From Bidens hawaiensis (lineage: Eukaryota; Streptophyta; Magnoliopsida; Asterales; Asteraceae), in NCBI GenBank assembly GCA_021521415.1, contig JAIQDT010005021.1:62001-126000 (forward strand): DNA of 64,000 nucleotides. The letters are read 5' to 3'. The position numbers and the translations under genes were made by a program. Positions 24,700 to 35,847 of this stretch are shown piece after piece (the first letter of the stretch is position 1; every line of letters begins with the position of its first letter). Below the pieces are notes generated by a model. It worked only from the letters and a program-made list of their open reading frames with translations. It was not told the DNA's origin and made no database searches.

Positions 24700-25386
24700 T
24701 GTTCCGGTCAAAAATTAACAAACAAACAAACTTTTGATCAAATTAGTGCATGAGGCGAGGTGCTTAATAGTAAAAAGATTGAACACGAGGATATGATTAT
24801 GAGGGAAAAAACCCTTGATTATGATAATCTTCGTTTCGGTCAAGAGTTTACAACGTAATCTTTAATCGAATCTCTTCGGTTAAAGATTATGAACTTAACT
24901 TTTGGTCGAATTACGCTTGATTATTATGATCTCCGGCACAAAAAACCCCCGGACGGTGAAAACTATCACCGTCGATATTATTAATAACAAAACCGGTGAT
25001 TACAAAGGTTGGAGCTGATTAGTAAACGTGAGCTAAGTGATACAATGAGTACTAGCAGCTAAACAAGTGAGTTGTGTGTGACATATCGATACTATCGGCT
25101 CGAATTTATAATAAGAAGATTACAACTGTTATTCCGATTATTCCGGAAACCCTAGACTAAGTCTTTAACAAGCCGTTGCTGCCCACGTTGTTTGTTGACG
25201 AAGTTCAAGCAGTATTCCTTGCAATCCACGTTCTTATAAACATATTTAACACGTGCTCTTATCTGCAAAACAATTAGATAATATAGGACAATTGAATTAG
25301 TCAACGTACATTCCTCAGAATAACAGCTTAAGTCAACATCCTCAAGTTATGCTCAATTCCGAGGATAATAAAATCTACACCCAACA
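24700..25386 (-). repeat. Tat 5' LTR
   Basis: It begins TGTTCCGGTC and ends CACCCAACA on the plus strand, followed by the ACAAT duplication. On the minus strand the primer-binding site follows it. Confidence 0.93.
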
Positions 25387-25742
25387 ACAATGACCAAAAA
25401 AGACACAATGATAAGTGAAAAGACACAATGGTGTGCGAAAAGACACAATGAAGAAAAAAGACACAATGACGAAAAAAGACATAATTATAAGCGAAAAGAC
25501 ACAATGGTATGCAAAAAGACACAGTGAAGAAAAAAGACACAATGACGAAAAAAGACACAATGATAAGCGAAAATACACAATGGTGTGCGAAAAGACATAA
25601 TGGTGTGCGAAAAGACACAATGACGAAAAAAGACACAATGATAAGCGAAAAGATACAATGGTGTGTGAAAAGACACAATGACGAAAAAAGACACAATGAT
25701 AAGCGAAAAAGACACAATGGTGTGCGAAAAGACACAATGACG
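25387..25742. repeat. CACAATG minisatellite
   Basis: About twenty AAAGACACAATG cores alternate with the spacers ACGAA, ATAAGCG and GTGTGCG, giving a higher-order unit of nearly 60 bp. It is the right-hand continuation of the array cut by the Tat element at 14853. The long open frames on both strands across it are artefacts of the repeat. Confidence 0.9.
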
Positions 25743-26710
25743 TAATTTTTGTTTTAAATTTTATATAACAAAAATCATACTCATATCAAAGATAAAAAAA
25801 AACGTTTGTTATTATGATGAATTTATTTTAAAAAAAATATCATACGAAAAAGTTATAAACGTTCTAAAATGATGAGGGTATTAACATGTGTCTTGCATGT
25901 GGGGAGAGAAAATGTGTACAATTACCTTTATACCCTTTTTCCTTTGGTCCTCACTTGACACATGTCAATTATTTATAACTTCTCACACTTCTCATTTTTA
26001 TTACCCTTTGTAGAATAAGTTGAGCCTGTAAATATAAAAATAACAACTATATCTCATACATAAAAGTATAAAACACAATGATTAATGAATATTGCACAAT
26101 AACATATAGCATAAAACACAATGGCGAATACATATTACACAATGGTCTAAAACGCAGAACACAATGTTAATTACATAATAACAATGGACTGAACACAATA
26201 CACAATGAACGCAATGCACAATGACTAAAACAAAATGATGAGTAGAAAGACATAATAACAAAAAAGAGACAAACTGATTAGTATAAAGACACAATGAATA
26301 ACAAATTATTTTTAATGTATAACGATTGAAAAACACAATGATCATAACCTATAACACAATGTAGAAAACTCAACTAGAAAAACACAATGGCAAACCAATA
26401 ACACAATTTATAAAAACCCAATAAATTTTTTTTATTTTATACATCAATATGATACTCATATTAAAGATAAAAATTTGTTTGTTATTATGGTGATTTTTTT
26501 AAAAACAATTATCGTATAAAAAATAAATAAACTTTTTAAAAATGACAGGAGAATTGACAAGTGCATTGTAAATGAAGAGAGAATGTCAACAATATGGACT
26601 ATTCCATATATGTTCTTTCTATTATTTTTTATTCTCAAATTAATCATAACGATTTAAATTTAAAATCAATTGACTAAATTACTTCTCACACTTCTCATTT
26701 TTTATTTATC
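25743..26710. repeat. Right half of nested fold-back element
   Basis: The arm at 25745-26013 is the reverse complement of the left arms, including CATACGAAAAAGTTATAAACG and the closing CCCTTTGTAG. A diverged CACAATG array follows (26070-26400), then a second arm (26425-26710). The arrangement is concentric around the array centre. Confidence 0.65.
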
Positions 26711-28350
26711 TTTTATTTTAACCTAACCCCCTTCCCCTCTATATAATATTGGATAGATAAAAGCTTCAAAAGAAGTTTGCCATCACATGTTTTTTTTATT
26801 ATTATTAGCTTTAGAAACCGTGTGATACACGGGAAGCTCAAAAGAAATATATTTAAACTATAGAAATTAAATAATTAAATTAAAAAACACCTATATTTTA
26901 CCAATTTAAATAGTTTAATAAGTTTAAATTATATTTTCTAATGGAATATTCATACGAATACGTAGTGCGTTCTCACGCAATTTATTCATAATCACAAAAA
27001 GATACATCTAGTGATTTTATAAGTTGTAGTTATATTTTTAATGGAATAACGAATTCTAACAAAAGATGATAAGATGTTTCATTACAGAAGACATAAAAAG
27101 AGAATATCGTATATAAAATTAGCATGACTAAAACCCGCTTTTGTATACATATTTAAAAGAGATGGATGAGAACTCCATATATCCATGGAGGTTGAATGAA
27201 TATGTAAGAATAAAATTGTTATTCATTCATAATTTCCTTTTGTTTTTATCTTCTTAGACCTATAAATATCGTTAATTAATTTTTACCGCATTCATCTCAT
27301 ACACTGAAAAGTGTTTATAAATTGATTTAATAAAAAAATGTAGATATGATTTCATTAAAGATATAAATATTTTTATTATACTAACATAAATACCCGCTTA
27401 TTTTTTATTTATATAATTTAGGTAATTAGTTACTTGATAGATGGATTAATATGTTTGATTACACTGACATAAATAAGTTTTCATTAAAAATGAAAACATA
27501 GTTTGAGCGGTGACCTTCAAATGACACGTGTCTCCAGTTATTTTATTTTATTAAAATAGGTAGATTAAAACATGGTGGCCAACTATCCATCAACAACAAG
27601 TGAAGTATCGACTAAATTAGCATATTTTTTTATCATTGTTTAATAAATAATGTTAAATTTTTTATCTATAATGATAGACATTCACATCGTTGTAAAACAA
27701 TCTTTTGACCGTTGTTTAAACTTTTGTTCAATAAATAACGCTAATTTTCTTCTAAATTATAACGGATTTTGAAAATTGTTCTTTTTAAAACGGTGGATTA
27801 CATTTTATACAACGTTTGACCTTCACAACGTTGTGAAATGTGAAATATTTTTATACATGGGCAAATAGATGTTTTTTTTAATAGTGATTAGTTTTAAAGC
27901 TTTGACTATGAGGGTAGGGGTGAGCAACCAAAAATCGTAACAACCAAACTGACCCAAACATAACCACTAACTGACATGCGTGGCTTGGTTTTGAGGGATT
28001 CGATTAACCAGTAGTTTGGTTTCGTTTATAGTTAGGCACGTAATAACCGAACCGATATAAGTATGTTTTAAGGTCACTCTATATACTAATATTTATATTT
28101 GTTTATTAAAGGCCAAGTTTCCACATTTTTTAGCTCACAATTTAACCAACTCATGGAATGTTTATGTTCACAGAATAACTAGCAATTTTTATCCCTCTTA
28201 TTAACCAACCCATGCAATGTATATGCTCAATATATAATAATTACAAAAATGGCAGCCACTAACAGCAATAAAAAATATCATTACCGTCATTCAAAATAAC
28301 CAACATTGTTAATAACACATTGAGATATTAATTCAGAAGTGCACAACTTA
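26711..28350. other. Unassigned AT-rich DNA
   Basis: No gene seen. A TAGGGGTGAGCAA hAT-type end lies near 27914, followed by AACCAAAC / GTTTGGTTT motifs up to about 28060, which suggests a truncated hAT relic. The rest is AT-rich without clear structure. Confidence 0.4.
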
Positions 28351-28706
28351 GAGCATTCTCAATGGGTTTCTATCTCCATCTTTAAAATTTAACTAAAAAA
28401 CATAATTTTTTTAATTTATACATCATTATCTAATAACCTTCCCCAACCCATTCTCCATTACCACCTCTATATTCTTTTGTCTTATTATCATGTTCAATAT
28501 AAATTGATTTCTAATATATATTTATAGAAGGGTAGTTGGAAATGGAGTATTGTGGCAACACTCTAAATTTGGAGGCTTATTATATCATTTCACTAAAATT
28601 TAGAGATGAAGTTTGGAGATAGAGAATGGGTTGAAGTGATTATTTAGATGTTTTTTTCTAAATTTTAGAAATAAATATGGATATGGAGAACCCATTGAGA
28701 ATGCTC
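28351..28706. mobile_element. Tourist/Harbinger-type MITE (356 bp)
   Basis: Terminal inverted repeats GAGCATTCTCAATGGGTT and AACCCATTGAGAATGCTC are flanked by the 3-bp target duplication TTA (28348-28350 and 28707-28709). The inner parts TATCTCCAT and ATGGATATGGAG extend the match. Size and duplication fit a PIF/Harbinger miniature element. Confidence 0.88.
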
Positions 28707-28709
28707 TTA

Positions 28710-29986
28710 GTATGAAGGAGTCGATTATGTCAAAAGAGAACGAATATATTTAGGTGCGTTTGTAATAATAGACTTGAGGGCAGTTTAGAGAAAAAGTTCC
28801 AGAGTTTTATAACGCGAAGCACTAGAATAAAAAAGTGTAGTTTTCTAAAAAGTATAGGAAATAAAACTTGTGATATAAATAAAACAAAGAAGTGCATTAT
28901 CATCTTGTGGCTAATGATTAATTTAGAATTCTTTATGGATTTGATTTTATATCAAACAATATTCTGACAATGGTCCCGCCCCAATGAAGGAGATTCTTGT
29001 GAGTACGATCTGATGGTTCAATCCATATATCATTGCCATCACTTGTCTATTTTGGAATCATCTTTTGTCTTTATCTGAGTAGATGCGATTTATTTGTCAT
29101 TAACCGAACTGTTACGGTATTACTTTTGATGTGTTACCCTTACGCCTACACATATAAATGTTTTAAGTAGTGATAAACATAATAATAGCGATAAAGGGGC
29201 AAAAACACAGAAGAAAGAAAAACATCTTAAAATCTTGACATGTCCAAATTTAACTTTTATGATTGAAATCTAAATTCAAAGTTACAACGTTTCACTTCTT
29301 ATTTAAGAAACGTGGTCTTGAATAAGGTTAATCCCATAGCGACGAGTGGACTGGATAATTTAATTGTAGGATGGTGTACCAGTCACAAATGGAGGGTGGG
29401 TGAAGTATTAACGTATCGTAACATATGCTAAAGAAAATAAAGAACGATATAAAAACATGAAGAAACTAGAGGGGCTAGTGTGGTAATATGATATAACTTT
29501 TAGATGATGTTGCAACATGAATGAATGATAAGGGGCCTTTATGTTAATTCTTACCCATTAAAACCCTAGATAGACACAGCCGTAAACACCAAGTGTTAAA
29601 CAATGTAGTTTTTTTGACGGCGAAACACCTATAAGGTAACCGGTCCACCTTGAACTCGTAATTTAGTAAATTATATAAAACTTCGATATGGAGTATTAAA
29701 AAAAAATTTGTATTGAATTTAGTATTGCTTTTCAATTTAACAGTTACGAAATATGCTGCAAATTTAGACAATCCCAAAACAGCCAAATCGGAAACTTATA
29801 CGTATATATATAACAAATATAAATTTGAAAGTTAAATTGATTCCAATGGTCAAAGATTTGTGTAGCATCTGGACATTTGATTTGAGACCTTCTCGTTAGG
29901 GTTGCAGGCAAGCTGAGCCAAGCTACTCGAGCTTAGATCTATAAAAGCTTGAGACGAGTTGAGCCCCAGCCTCAAATAAAGTTTAT
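28710..29986. other. Unassigned AT-rich DNA
   Basis: No gene or repeat end that I can support up to about 29890. From 29895 (TTAGGGTTGCAGGCAAGC) the sequence has hAT-like GAGCTTGAG motifs that continue on the other side of the Harbinger-type MITE, so the MITE probably entered an older hAT relic. Confidence 0.4.
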
Positions 29987-29989
29987 TTA

Positions 29990-30681
29990 GGGTGTGTTTG
30001 GGATTACTTATTCAAGTCCAAAAGGACTTTTAACATATGAATTTTTAAAAAGGAGTTTTCAAAAAAAAAATGTTTGGATTAACTTTTAAGCAATAAGTCA
30101 ATAAGTTGTTGTAGGTCCTGGAATCGGACAAATGAACGGATTTTGTTCTTAATAAATGATCGAGACGGGTACGATATAAACAAACGATCGAACAAAAGTA
30201 TAAAAATAATATAAAGGATAGTGAACGACTCCGTAATCGGTAATAAAAGATTAATAATACGAGGGGTGCGGTATAAACAAACGATCAAACAAAAGTATAA
30301 AAATAACATAAATATATAATACGAGTTTCGCCATATTGATATCGTAAGTCACAAATTATTGGCCTTACAGTTGTTTTAAAAAAAATGTTGACTTACCTTA
30401 TTAATGTAAAGTGAAAAAAAAAAGACATTTTTAAGTTGTTTAAAAAAAAATGTTTAGGATAGTAGTTGAGAAGGGTGTAATGGGTAATACTCATACTAAC
30501 CAAACTCAAAAGTTCATAAAGTTGGAATTCCTTAACTTTTTAAAAACCTCATTTTTACACTATCTAAGAAGTTAAAATCTAAAAGAACTTGTGGATTACC
30601 AAACATATTTTAAACTATTAACTTCTACCAAAAATTAAAATTACCAAAAGGAGGTTTCAATAAGAAATCCCAAACACCACC
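29990..30681. mobile_element. Harbinger-type MITE (692 bp)
   Basis: The ends are GGGTGTGTTTGGGATT and AATCCCAAACACCACC (14 of 16 pair), with TTA target duplications at 29987-29989 and 30682-30684. The right part (30141 onward) is also present at 46345-46874, so the element predates duplication of block X, and the second copy has lost its left part. Confidence 0.85.
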
Positions 30682-31036
30682 TTAGTTATTGAGTCTGAGC
30701 TCGAGTTTTGTATTTTTTTGAGTTTAATCTCTTTTGGACCTCTTTACATTATTTCAAATTCACACTACATAGCCGAGCTCTGGCTCGTTAATACACGAGC
30801 TTGAGCCGAGCTTATGGTCTTTTAAGGTTTTTTTCAAAATGTATATAAATATTTTTTTTTAAAATATATAAGTTAATTAATAAATTTAATGAGCTTGATT
30901 ATTAAATAAATAAAAACTTTGATCATTTTGATGCCTACTTTAATTGAATTGCATACTACTTTGTTGAATCATATACTCACAGCTCAGCATGCCAAGCGGG
31001 TTGCTGTCATCGAAAATGAGTTCATGTTATTAGTGT

Positions 31037-31627
31037 TGTCACTTTTATCTGAAATCGAATCCGAGAAAACACGTACTCGAATTAACCTGAACCCAAGAAA
31101 AGACTAACCCAAACCCAAACCCAAACCGAAGTAATTCGGGTTGGTTCTCGGGTTTAATTTATAAGTTTCGGGTCAACCCGAATAAACTTTTAGTTTTGAA
31201 ATTAAATATATTTTTAGGTATATTATAGATCGATTGTTTATTGTTAATTTATGTTTTCAGTTTATTACTAATAGCAACCGTAATCGAAAAACCAAATCAC
31301 GCCCTATAGAAGACGATTATGGTTCGAGTTAGTTTTACTCTTCTTTTGGATGGTTTTATTATGTTGGTTTGTTATTTGATTATTTGCTTACGAGCAAATT
31401 ATATTATGTTGTTTTAATTTTACCATTGTAGTTTTATTAAATATTTTTGCTTTTTGTTCTGTTTTCTAGGATACTCGAAACCCGATTAACCCAATCCGAA
31501 AAACCTGAACCCGAATTACCTAAACCCGAAAAACCCATGAGAGATTCGGGTAGGGTTTTGGGTCAATGTTTAAAACTTTGAAACCCGAATAACCCGACCC
31601 GAAAAACGAACCCGAAGAACACCCATA
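31037..31627. mobile_element. hAT-like element with CCCGAA repeats
   Basis: Subterminal AACCCGAA/TTCGGGTT motifs in both orientations lie at 31080-31190 and 31480-31625. The block is flanked by a 13-bp direct repeat CATGTTATTAGTG (about 31024 and 31627), of which 8 bp would be a hAT target duplication. The right end GAACACCCATA fits a hAT terminus, but the left end is weak. Confidence 0.5.
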
Positions 31628-31687
31628 CATGTTATTAGTGGCATTTAGTGCATTACTTGTTAATTAAAAACTACCTTGTGTTTTAGT

Positions 31688-32493
31688 TAGGGGTGCAAAC
31701 GAGCTAACCCGAGCCTGAGCTCATTTGAGTTACCAGACCTCGAGTTTGCCTTGTTTGGAGCTCTTTTTTTAAAGTTTGGTTCGTGAGTCGTTTTTTAAAG
31801 CTCGAGCCCGGCTCGGTTATTATTTTTTAATTAATTTTTATATTTGTTTGTGGTTATTTTTTTATATTTTGAGAAGAAAATTAAGTGAGCTTAAGCTCGA
31901 CCCAACTCATGTAGTACCTTAATCAAGTCAAAGCTCGGCTCGAGCTCGGCTCAAGCTTGGCTATGCATTGTGAAGTTAACAATGCATAGAAATCTAAAAT
32001 ATGTAAACCTTAAAAATACACAAGGCTCGTTGAGGCTTGACGAGCCTAAACGAGCTTCCTTGGGCTCAATTACTAGATGAGCTTTATTTGAGGCTCGGCC
32101 TTAGCTTGAGCTCGAAAAAGTTTGGCTTGTTTCGAGTTATTTATTAATTAGTTTATATGTGTTTTTAATTGTTTATATATTTTTTGGGAAAATCCTTAAA
32201 CAAGCCTATAATCTCGGATCAAGCTCATCTAGTACCTTAATCTAGCCAAAGCTCGGCTCGAGCCAAGTGTTGCATTGTGAAATTAATACATAGAAGTCTA
32301 TAACAGGTATAACTTAAATATACACAAGGCTTGACGAGCCTAAACGAGTTTCCGATACAAGACTCTAGCTTGGGCTTGATGACTAAACAAGCTTTATTTG
32401 AGGCTTGGGCTCGGCTAGAGCTCGAAAAAGCTTCCCTTATTTCGAGATTTTTATCGATTCGATCGCGAGTAGCCCGGCTAGTTTGCACCACTA
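31688..32493. mobile_element. Non-autonomous hAT element (806 bp), copy 1
   Basis: The left end TAGGGGTGCAAACGAGC and the complement of the right end, TAGTGGTGCAAACTAGC, agree at 15 of 17 bases. The flanks GTTTTAGT and GTTTTCAT are an eroded 8-bp duplication (6 of 8). Subterminal GAGCTCGGCTCGAG-type motifs are dense. No transposase is present. The same insertion is in the second X copy, where a copia element splits it. Confidence 0.88.
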
Positions 32494-33289
32494 GTTTTCA
32501 TGTTTGTAGTTTTTATACTATGTTATATATAACTAGTTGGTAGAACCCCCCGCGTTGCCGGAGTGGGTGGGGGGGTATGAGAAAACCACGGAAAAGACTC
32601 AAAAGTATGTGACATAAGAACGTGAAACATAGTTTCACCCAGTTTCTGTCAAACTGCAAAACAACGATTGCTTCTTGACCTGTTACAAAACTCACAAAAC
32701 AGCTACAGTTGACTTTTTTGAGTCAAACCCAAAAACCTTTACATAAAAAATTGCAGAACCAATTAGCCTGATTGACATGTATGCCATAAGCAAACTGACC
32801 CGAATTCGAAAGTTTGACACCTCAAATTTTACCTTTATAGCAAACTAATCCGCATTTGGAATCAATTTAAAATATGAAAAAGTTTCGGTCATTGTAAAAG
32901 CCAACTATAAAAAATACTAAAGCAAAGCTTAAGAAAATCGTTTAATCGACAAATAATAAATGTAAAGTCGAAAATTGATATAGTTTGTTAAATACTATAA
33001 TTTGTTAAAATATTAAATACAATAAAGGAAATAATAACCATATGATAATGTAAAAATAGAGTTGTTAATTTTTTACTGACAGAATTACAGAAATTGTCCT
33101 TTATGTTTGTACCAAATTTCAGTAGTTGTCCTTTATCTTTAAAAGTAACATAATTTGTCCTTTACGTTTCGAAATGTCACACTGTTTGTCCTTTTGTTGG
33201 TTTGGTAGATTATATTATTTTTATATTAATGATCGAAAATAACAAAAATTATAAAATATTTTTTTAAAAGGAAATTACCAACCCAATAT

Positions 33290-33957
33290 CAAAGGCATGT
33301 CATCACGATAGCCTAAATTAACTTTTATTTTTATTTTGTTATTCCGGGTAGATAAATTAATGAAAAGAAATCAACAAAATAAAATAAACGCACTATTGTG
33401 ACGACATCTCCTTGCTATAGGTTAAATTAACTTTGTGTATTTATTTTTTTATTAATGATCGAAAAATAACAAAAAAATATAAAATAATTTTTTTTAAAAG
33501 AAAATTACCAACCCTGTATCGGCGACATGTCGTCGCGATAGATTAAATTAACTTTTATTTTTATTTTGTGTAGATAATTTAATGAAAAGAAATCAACAAA
33601 TTACGCGTTATTTGGTTGAAAAAACCTGGTAAAAAAAATATTTTTTTTAAATTATGGTCACCCTATTTCGAAGACATGTTGTCGAGAAAAGACTAATTTA
33701 ATAATTTTATTGTAAGGTTATCTCGACGACAAGTCCTCGATATAGGTTTACTCAAAAAAATAATTAAACCTTATCTCGACGACTTGTCCTCGAAATAGGT
33801 TGATTAAAAACAATTAATCATTTTTTAATCACCCTATCTCGAGGACATGTCGTCAAGACAGGCGACTCTATATCGACGACTCTATCTCGACAACAATTTT
33901 AAGCTATTACGACAATTATGCAGCGACGACGTATATATCGACGACAAGTCGTCGAAA
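33290..33957. repeat. Palindromic GACGACATGTCGTC-type array
   Basis: About ten degenerate copies of a self-complementary motif are scattered here, ending with TCGACGACAAGTCGTCGA just before LTR-A. They are preceded by three diverged copies of a TTAAATTAACTTTTATTTTT segment. The array also borders LTR-C (59690-60140), and its last 60 bases border LTR-B. Confidence 0.7.
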
Positions 33958-33968
33958 AACGTTATATC

Positions 33969-35835
33969 TGTCACACCCCAACCTAAGGCGAAAATGCTGG
34001 GGCGTGAGTTTTGATTCAAAGCTCATAAGCTAATATCATGCAATTTAAATGTGACGATATCTAATTAATTTAAAATTCAAGTACAACCATTCAAGGAAAT
34101 TACAAAACGAAATCAAATAATCTAGTATAAGTTTTAATCCTAAAGGTCAACTCTACGTGATCTTCATCTTGATATACAATCCAACTGATAACCTGCAAAT
34201 GCGTACAAAATAAATATTTTTGTCAACAACACATGTTAAGTGAGTAGATTACAAGTTTTTTTATTAAAATATAATAATATATATGATGTGTGAAAAACGT
34301 ATATAATATTAAAAACCAAGTTTTACCGAATTCACCTAAAAAAAACACAATCGGCAAGTGTACCGGTCGCAATGTAGTTAGCAAGTAAGAACGGATATCG
34401 AACCTAGGACACTATGGGTAAACTCTAATTATTAAACCTAAAAGATTACTAACCTAGACTTTCATTTGATTTTTTTATAAATTTTTTTATATTAATTAAA
34501 CTAATAAAACTTAACTAATTAAAATTTAAACTAAAAATAAAACTTTATAAAAATTGGGTTTAAAACAAATATGAGAAACGACTACCTAGGTAATGGAATC
34601 CTACTAGTTAAACTTAATAGCTAACGAACTTGACTTGGTTGAAAAACAATATCTTAAAAAAATATGACACTAAAGACCACTAAAATACGCTAGATCGCCT
34701 CCCGGCCTCACCAACGACACCCTAGAACTCTAATGACATGTGAAGCTCAATTGTTAAAGGGTTGGATCACCTCTCAGTCTCTCCTTACCTAATAATACTA
34801 TGGTACCCCCACAACCCAAATCACCTCCCGGTCTCTTCGGATACAATATATATTAATATAAAGGGGTATTTTTAATTAACTTGAACAAAACTTGTATCAC
34901 AATAATCTAAGGGACCTCGGATAACTCACTCCCGTGCAATTATTACCCAAACCCGCAAAAGACAAAGATGACACAACACTAAATTGCCTCCCGGCCTCTC
35001 TAGTGAAAGAACAATAAAATCTAAACCACTTTCAATACTTATTCCTACGATTTTTTCGACCATAAACCGCAAACAAGTTGAAAACACAAAGTAGACAACC
35101 TAATCAAGCGCCTAACAATCTCCAAAAAAAATATATATTAAACACAAGTGGAATAAATATTAAAGCAATAAAATAGATTCAATTACTTAACCATATCATG
35201 ACCAAACAAATTAAAAACTTTTACCATAATACCAAATCAACCAAACAACTAATAGTTCGTCAAACAATTAATATAACATAGTGCTCAACCAAAACCTAGG
35301 TAGTATAAAAGTTTAACTACTCATAATTAAATACGAAACAAAAATATAATATAATATATTTTTATTGTTCATAAAATAAAGTTAAAAAGAAAATAGTTGA
35401 TTGCCTTTTTTTGTTGTTGTATTGCTGTGCTACGATCTGCTCCCAAAAGATGACAATAATTCTTGGCCACAAATAAAATTTGCTCTCACAATTGTTTCTT
35501 TCTTATCTGCATGCACTAATGATTATAATTTGCTTTTGATGTCACGTGCAAAACCAAAAGAAAACCCTTCACAGTAGTAGAACAGGAGGCGCACCCCACC
35601 ACTTCTTATATTATTAGGTTATTGAGTTTTATATCTTACGAACCCAAAACAGTAGCCGGCTGTCTCTCTATTATCCTCTTTTTCGTCTCTCTCTATTAAT
35701 ATATATAGTGTAGGGTTTTTATTAATTCTCCATAATTAATAAAACTTGAGCCCCACTCCAAACTCCACCAACAAGTTTAATTTCATAGGCCCAATTCTTT
35801 TTCTCTTTTTTTTACTTGCTTAGCCTTGGAGTCCA
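33969..35835 (-). repeat. Athila LTR-A
   Basis: This 1867-bp LTR runs from TGTCACACCCC to TTGGAGTCCA on the plus strand, so the element on the minus strand starts TGGACTCCAA and ends GTGTGACA. A purine tract directly to its right and the pol/gag genes further right make it the 3' LTR of the Athila copy at 37880-43150. A TATA-like TATATATTAATAG lies near 35695-35709 on the minus strand. By eye I count about 8 differences from LTR-B and about 15 from LTR-C. Confidence 0.88.
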
Positions 35836-35847
35836 TTTTCTCTTAAA
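35836..35847 (-). promoter_or_regulatory. Athila polypurine tract
   Basis: On the minus strand ATTTAAGAGAAAA directly precedes the TGG that opens LTR-A. The same tract adjoins LTR-B at 45214-45225. Confidence 0.75.

Larger units (their letters stand above)
14854..25386 (-). mobile_element. Tat-lineage Ty3/gypsy retrotransposon (10.5 kb)
   Basis: Complete LTR element on the minus strand. LTRs are at 24700-25386 (5') and 14854-15537 (3'), and a 5-bp target duplication ACAAT lies at 14849-14853 and 25387-25391. Domain order is gag, protease, RT, RNase H, second (archaeal-type) RNase H, integrase, which marks the Tat lineage. The 3' region carries an antisense spliced gene and tandem repeats. 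By eye the LTRs differ at about 20 positions (near 3%). At a commonly assumed grass rate of 1.3e-8 this is about one million years, an inference. All ORFs carry stops or shifts, so it is non-autonomous now. Confidence 0.95.
30141..33968. repeat. Block X, copy 1
   Basis: This 3.8-kb non-coding block is repeated with few differences at 46345-48466 plus 58424-60152. It contains part of the Harbinger MITE, two hAT elements and a palindrome array, and ends against the TGTCACACCCC terminus of LTR-A. Visible copy differences include three versus seven CCCAAA units (31110 versus 47301) and a longer G run near 58745. Its relation to the Athila elements (5' leader, or host flank) is not settled by the sequence. 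Confidence 0.85.

Noticed and set aside
25328..25745. Long open frames on both strands (for example 135 and 120 codons)
   Set aside because: They arise from the CACAATG minisatellite, whose unit lacks stops in several frames; the peptides are simple repeats.
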